6,844 nucleotides of DNA, taken from positions 1 to 6,844 of the forward strand of contig SLIS01000042.1 in assembly GCA_007135505.1 (NCBI GenBank), read 5' to 3'. The translations under genes and the position numbers were made by a program. This DNA comes from Halovivax sp. (GTDB lineage Archaea > Halobacteriota > Halobacteria > Halobacteriales > Natrialbaceae). Positions 5,603 through 6,844 of the stretch are shown one piece after another. Numbering within the stretch: position 1 is the first letter of the stretch; every line of letters begins with the position of its first letter. The notes under the pieces were generated by a model. That model was not told the DNA's origin, searched no databases, and saw only the letters and a list, made by a program, of their open reading frames with translations.

Positions 5603-6145
5603 CTAGGAACCGGCTTCGGTATCGCCGTCACCGTGTATTTCGTCGCTTTTCATCGGCCGCGCCGGGACGCCCGCGACGACCGTCTCCGGGGGCACGTCCC
5701 TGGTAACAAGTGAGTTCGCAGCCACGCTGGCGTCCCGACCGATCTCGACCCCGGGAAGGACGATCGCTCCGGCGCCGATCATTGCCCGTTCACCGACGAC
5801 GACCTCGCCGGTCCGATACTCGTCCTGTAAAAACTCGTGACAGAGGATCGTCGCGTCGTAGCCGACGACGGCGTGGTCTTCTACGGTGATCAGCTCGGGC
5901 CAGAAGACGTCGGGCGTCGCTTCGAGTCCCCACGAAACGCCGGTACCGACGGTCACCCCGAGGCGACGGAGTAACCACCGCTTGAGCTTCAAACTGGGAG
6001 AGATTCGGACGAGCCAGACGACGGCGTACGTGATCGCGACTCGAATCGGGTTGCGGGCACGCGTCCAGTGAGCGAGCGAGTTTCCGGGACCCGGCGTCGA
6101 ATGTCGGTCGATCCGGCCGTGGCGGGAAGGATCGTCTGCAGTCAC
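5603..6145 (-). CDS. Left-handed beta-helix (hexapeptide-repeat) acyltransferase
   Basis: A 180-residue O-acyl/acetyltransferase of the hexapeptide-repeat type; such enzymes act as trimers and usually use acetyl-CoA. Residues about 62-150 hold imperfect hexapeptide turns: GVTVGTGV, ITVEDHAVVGYDATI, then VVVGERAMIGAGAIVLPGVEIGRDASVAANSLVTRDVPPETVVAGVPARPM (the GVPARP ending is characteristic). His103 in ILCHEF is the likely catalytic base by position. An N-terminal extension (1-60) carries a hydrophobic helix about 35-49 (RVAITYAVVWLVRIS) followed by a basic stretch (LKLKRWLLRRLG), suggesting membrane association. The start codon is GTG; no earlier Met is available in the frame and no Shine-Dalgarno sequence is seen. 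It follows purD on the same strand after 115 bp and ends 13 bp from the convergent flavoprotein gene. The acceptor could be a sugar, glycan or lipid headgroup; nothing nearby identifies it. Confidence 0.85.
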   Translation of the reverse strand: MTADDPSRHGRIDRHSTPGPGNSLAHWTRARNPIRVAITYAVVWLVRISPSLKLKRWLLRRLGVTVGTGVSWGLEATPDVFWPELITVEDHAVVGYDATILCHEFLQDEYRTGEVVVGERAMIGAGAIVLPGVEIGRDASVAANSLVTRDVPPETVVAGVPARPMKSDEIHGDGDTEAGS

Positions 6146-6260
6146 TGGAAGCCTGTTGGATTCGTGGGTACAAGAACGTATTCGACGATGACGTGTCAGA
6201 GTGATTCGATTGACAAACCACCAACGAGGCTGCTCGAATCGTCGATGCTGAACCGATCGA

Positions 6261-6844
6261 TTACGATTCCCGGAGTTCGGTCATGTGGTCGATCCGCTGC
6301 TGGACGAGATCCGGCGTTCCGATGTCGTGACGAACGTGCAATCCTTCCTCGCCAGCGACGGCCAGTGCATCCTCGGCGATCGACTCGGCCGCCGGGATCG
6401 AGTCCGCTCGACCGACGACGGCGAACGAGCGCGACGTCGTCGTGTAGATGCCGTCGTCGCGTTCGTCGACGCTGGCGTAGTACAGAAGTGCCTCGCCAGC
6501 GCTCTCCTCGTCGATCTCGACCCGCGTGCCGGCTTTCGGGTCGATGGGATAGCCGGCGGGAACCGCGTACTTGCAGACGGTCGCCTGCGTACTGAACGAG
6601 AGCTTCGGCAACGACTCACCGCCCCGGGCGGCGATCAGGACGTCGAGTAAATCGGTTTCGAGGACCGGCAACGTGTTCATCGCTTCGGGATCGCCGAAGC
6701 GGGCATTGAACTCGATCACCTTCGGTCCGTCGGCCGTGAGCATGAACTGCCCGTAGAGGATTCCCTTGTACTCCTCGAGGGCGTCGACCGTCGCTTCGAT
6801 AATCTCCACAGCGCGGTCGTAGTCGTCCTCGGTCATGAACGGTA
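6261..6844 (-). CDS. purD: Phosphoribosylamine-glycine ligase, C-terminal part (5' end outside window)
   Basis: Cytoplasmic GAR synthetase, the second step of de novo purine synthesis: ATP-dependent joining of glycine to 5-phosphoribosylamine. The open frame continues past the right edge, so only about 193 C-terminal residues are visible; the ATG at 6836 is an internal Met (preceded by Pro-Phe, as in PurD around PFMTEDDY). The ATP-grasp signature is clear: YGQFMLTADGPKVIEFNARFGDPEAMNTLPVL, with Glu and Asn as Mg-ATP ligands. The following region (STQATVCKYAVPAGYP, then YASVDERDDGIYTTTSRSFAVVG, DIGTPDL) is the PurD C-terminal domain. PurK, PurT and carbamoyl-phosphate synthase share the fold but not FNARFGDPE. 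The gene ends at TAA. The downstream acyltransferase on the same strand has no known role in purine synthesis, so any co-transcription is probably incidental. Confidence 0.95.
   Translation of the reverse strand, partial: PFMTEDDYDRAVEIIEATVDALEEYKGILYGQFMLTADGPKVIEFNARFGDPEAMNTLPVLETDLLDVLIAARGGESLPKLSFSTQATVCKYAVPAGYPIDPKAGTRVEIDEESAGEALLYYASVDERDDGIYTTTSRSFAVVGRADSIPAAESIAEDALAVAGEEGLHVRHDIGTPDLVQQRIDHMTELRES

Noticed and set aside
4510..5631. A 373-codon minus-strand open frame opposite the flavoprotein gene
   Set aside because: The plus strand encodes clear FAD and NADH motifs; the minus-strand product is Arg/Asp/Val-rich with no recognisable fold and overlaps the acyltransferase 3' end.
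6236..6269. GAATCGT/ACGATTC inverted repeat around the purD stop as a terminator
   Set aside because: Arms are 7 bp with a 20-nt spacer and no U-tract; CGATCG-like words are so frequent here that chance is the simpler explanation.
6068..6595. Plus-strand open frame across the gap between the acyltransferase and purD
   Set aside because: The product is Arg-rich, has no motif, and lies mostly opposite purD; no TATA box fits its start.
1..6844. CRISPR arrays, tRNA or rRNA genes, insertion sequences, toxin-antitoxin or defence genes
   Set aside because: Read through on both strands; no spaced direct repeats, cloverleaf, transposase or terminal repeats, and all substantial coding sequence is accounted for by the genes listed.

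Overview
The window comes from the chromosome of a haloarchaeon (class Halobacteria). Seen directly: GC-rich coding DNA, very acidic proteins (Asp/Glu-rich tails and loops), and no convincing Shine-Dalgarno sequences. Several starts instead have a TATA-like element about 24-27 nt upstream of the initiation codon, the pattern of leaderless archaeal transcripts. The gene content agrees: an archaeal DNA gyrase subunit, a DtxR-type metal regulator and an archaeal HTH regulator. Genus cannot be decided from this sequence.

Layout, left to right. (1) The 3' end of gyrA on the + strand (1-564). (2) A 178-bp convergent gap with no recognisable gene. (3) Three minus-strand genes: a small winged-helix regulator (743-1273), a ZIP-family divalent-metal transporter (1369-2295) and a DtxR/MntR-family metal-dependent regulator (2474-3154, or to 3175 with the longer start). 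(4) A 125-bp divergent intergenic region, then two plus-strand genes: arginase (3301-4221) and a type II NADH dehydrogenase-like flavoprotein (4420-5589), separated by a 198-bp gap rich in palindromes. (5) A 13-bp convergent junction, then two minus-strand genes: a left-handed beta-helix acyltransferase (5603-6145) and the C-terminal part of purD (6261 to the right edge). No gene-free stretch exceeds 200 bp.

How the genes may work together. The clearest unit is metal homeostasis: the DtxR-type regulator lies upstream of the ZIP transporter on the same strand, and both promoters carry the same pair of boxes (ATTAGAC and CTAAAC on the + strand), spaced 4 nt in one and 10 nt in the other. This suggests the regulator controls both the transporter and itself. 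Arginase needs a divalent metal, normally Mn(II), and starts divergently from the regulator; a functional link is possible but not shown. The flavoprotein has its own TATA box and is probably transcribed independently. gyrA and purD are housekeeping genes cut by the window edges.

I see no CRISPR array, tRNA or rRNA, insertion sequence, toxin-antitoxin pair or defence locus. I did not find an obviously new multi-gene system. The observations most worth following are regulatory: the shared metal boxes, the overlapping palindromes at 4283-4329, and palindromes beside the arginase and HTH-regulator promoters.
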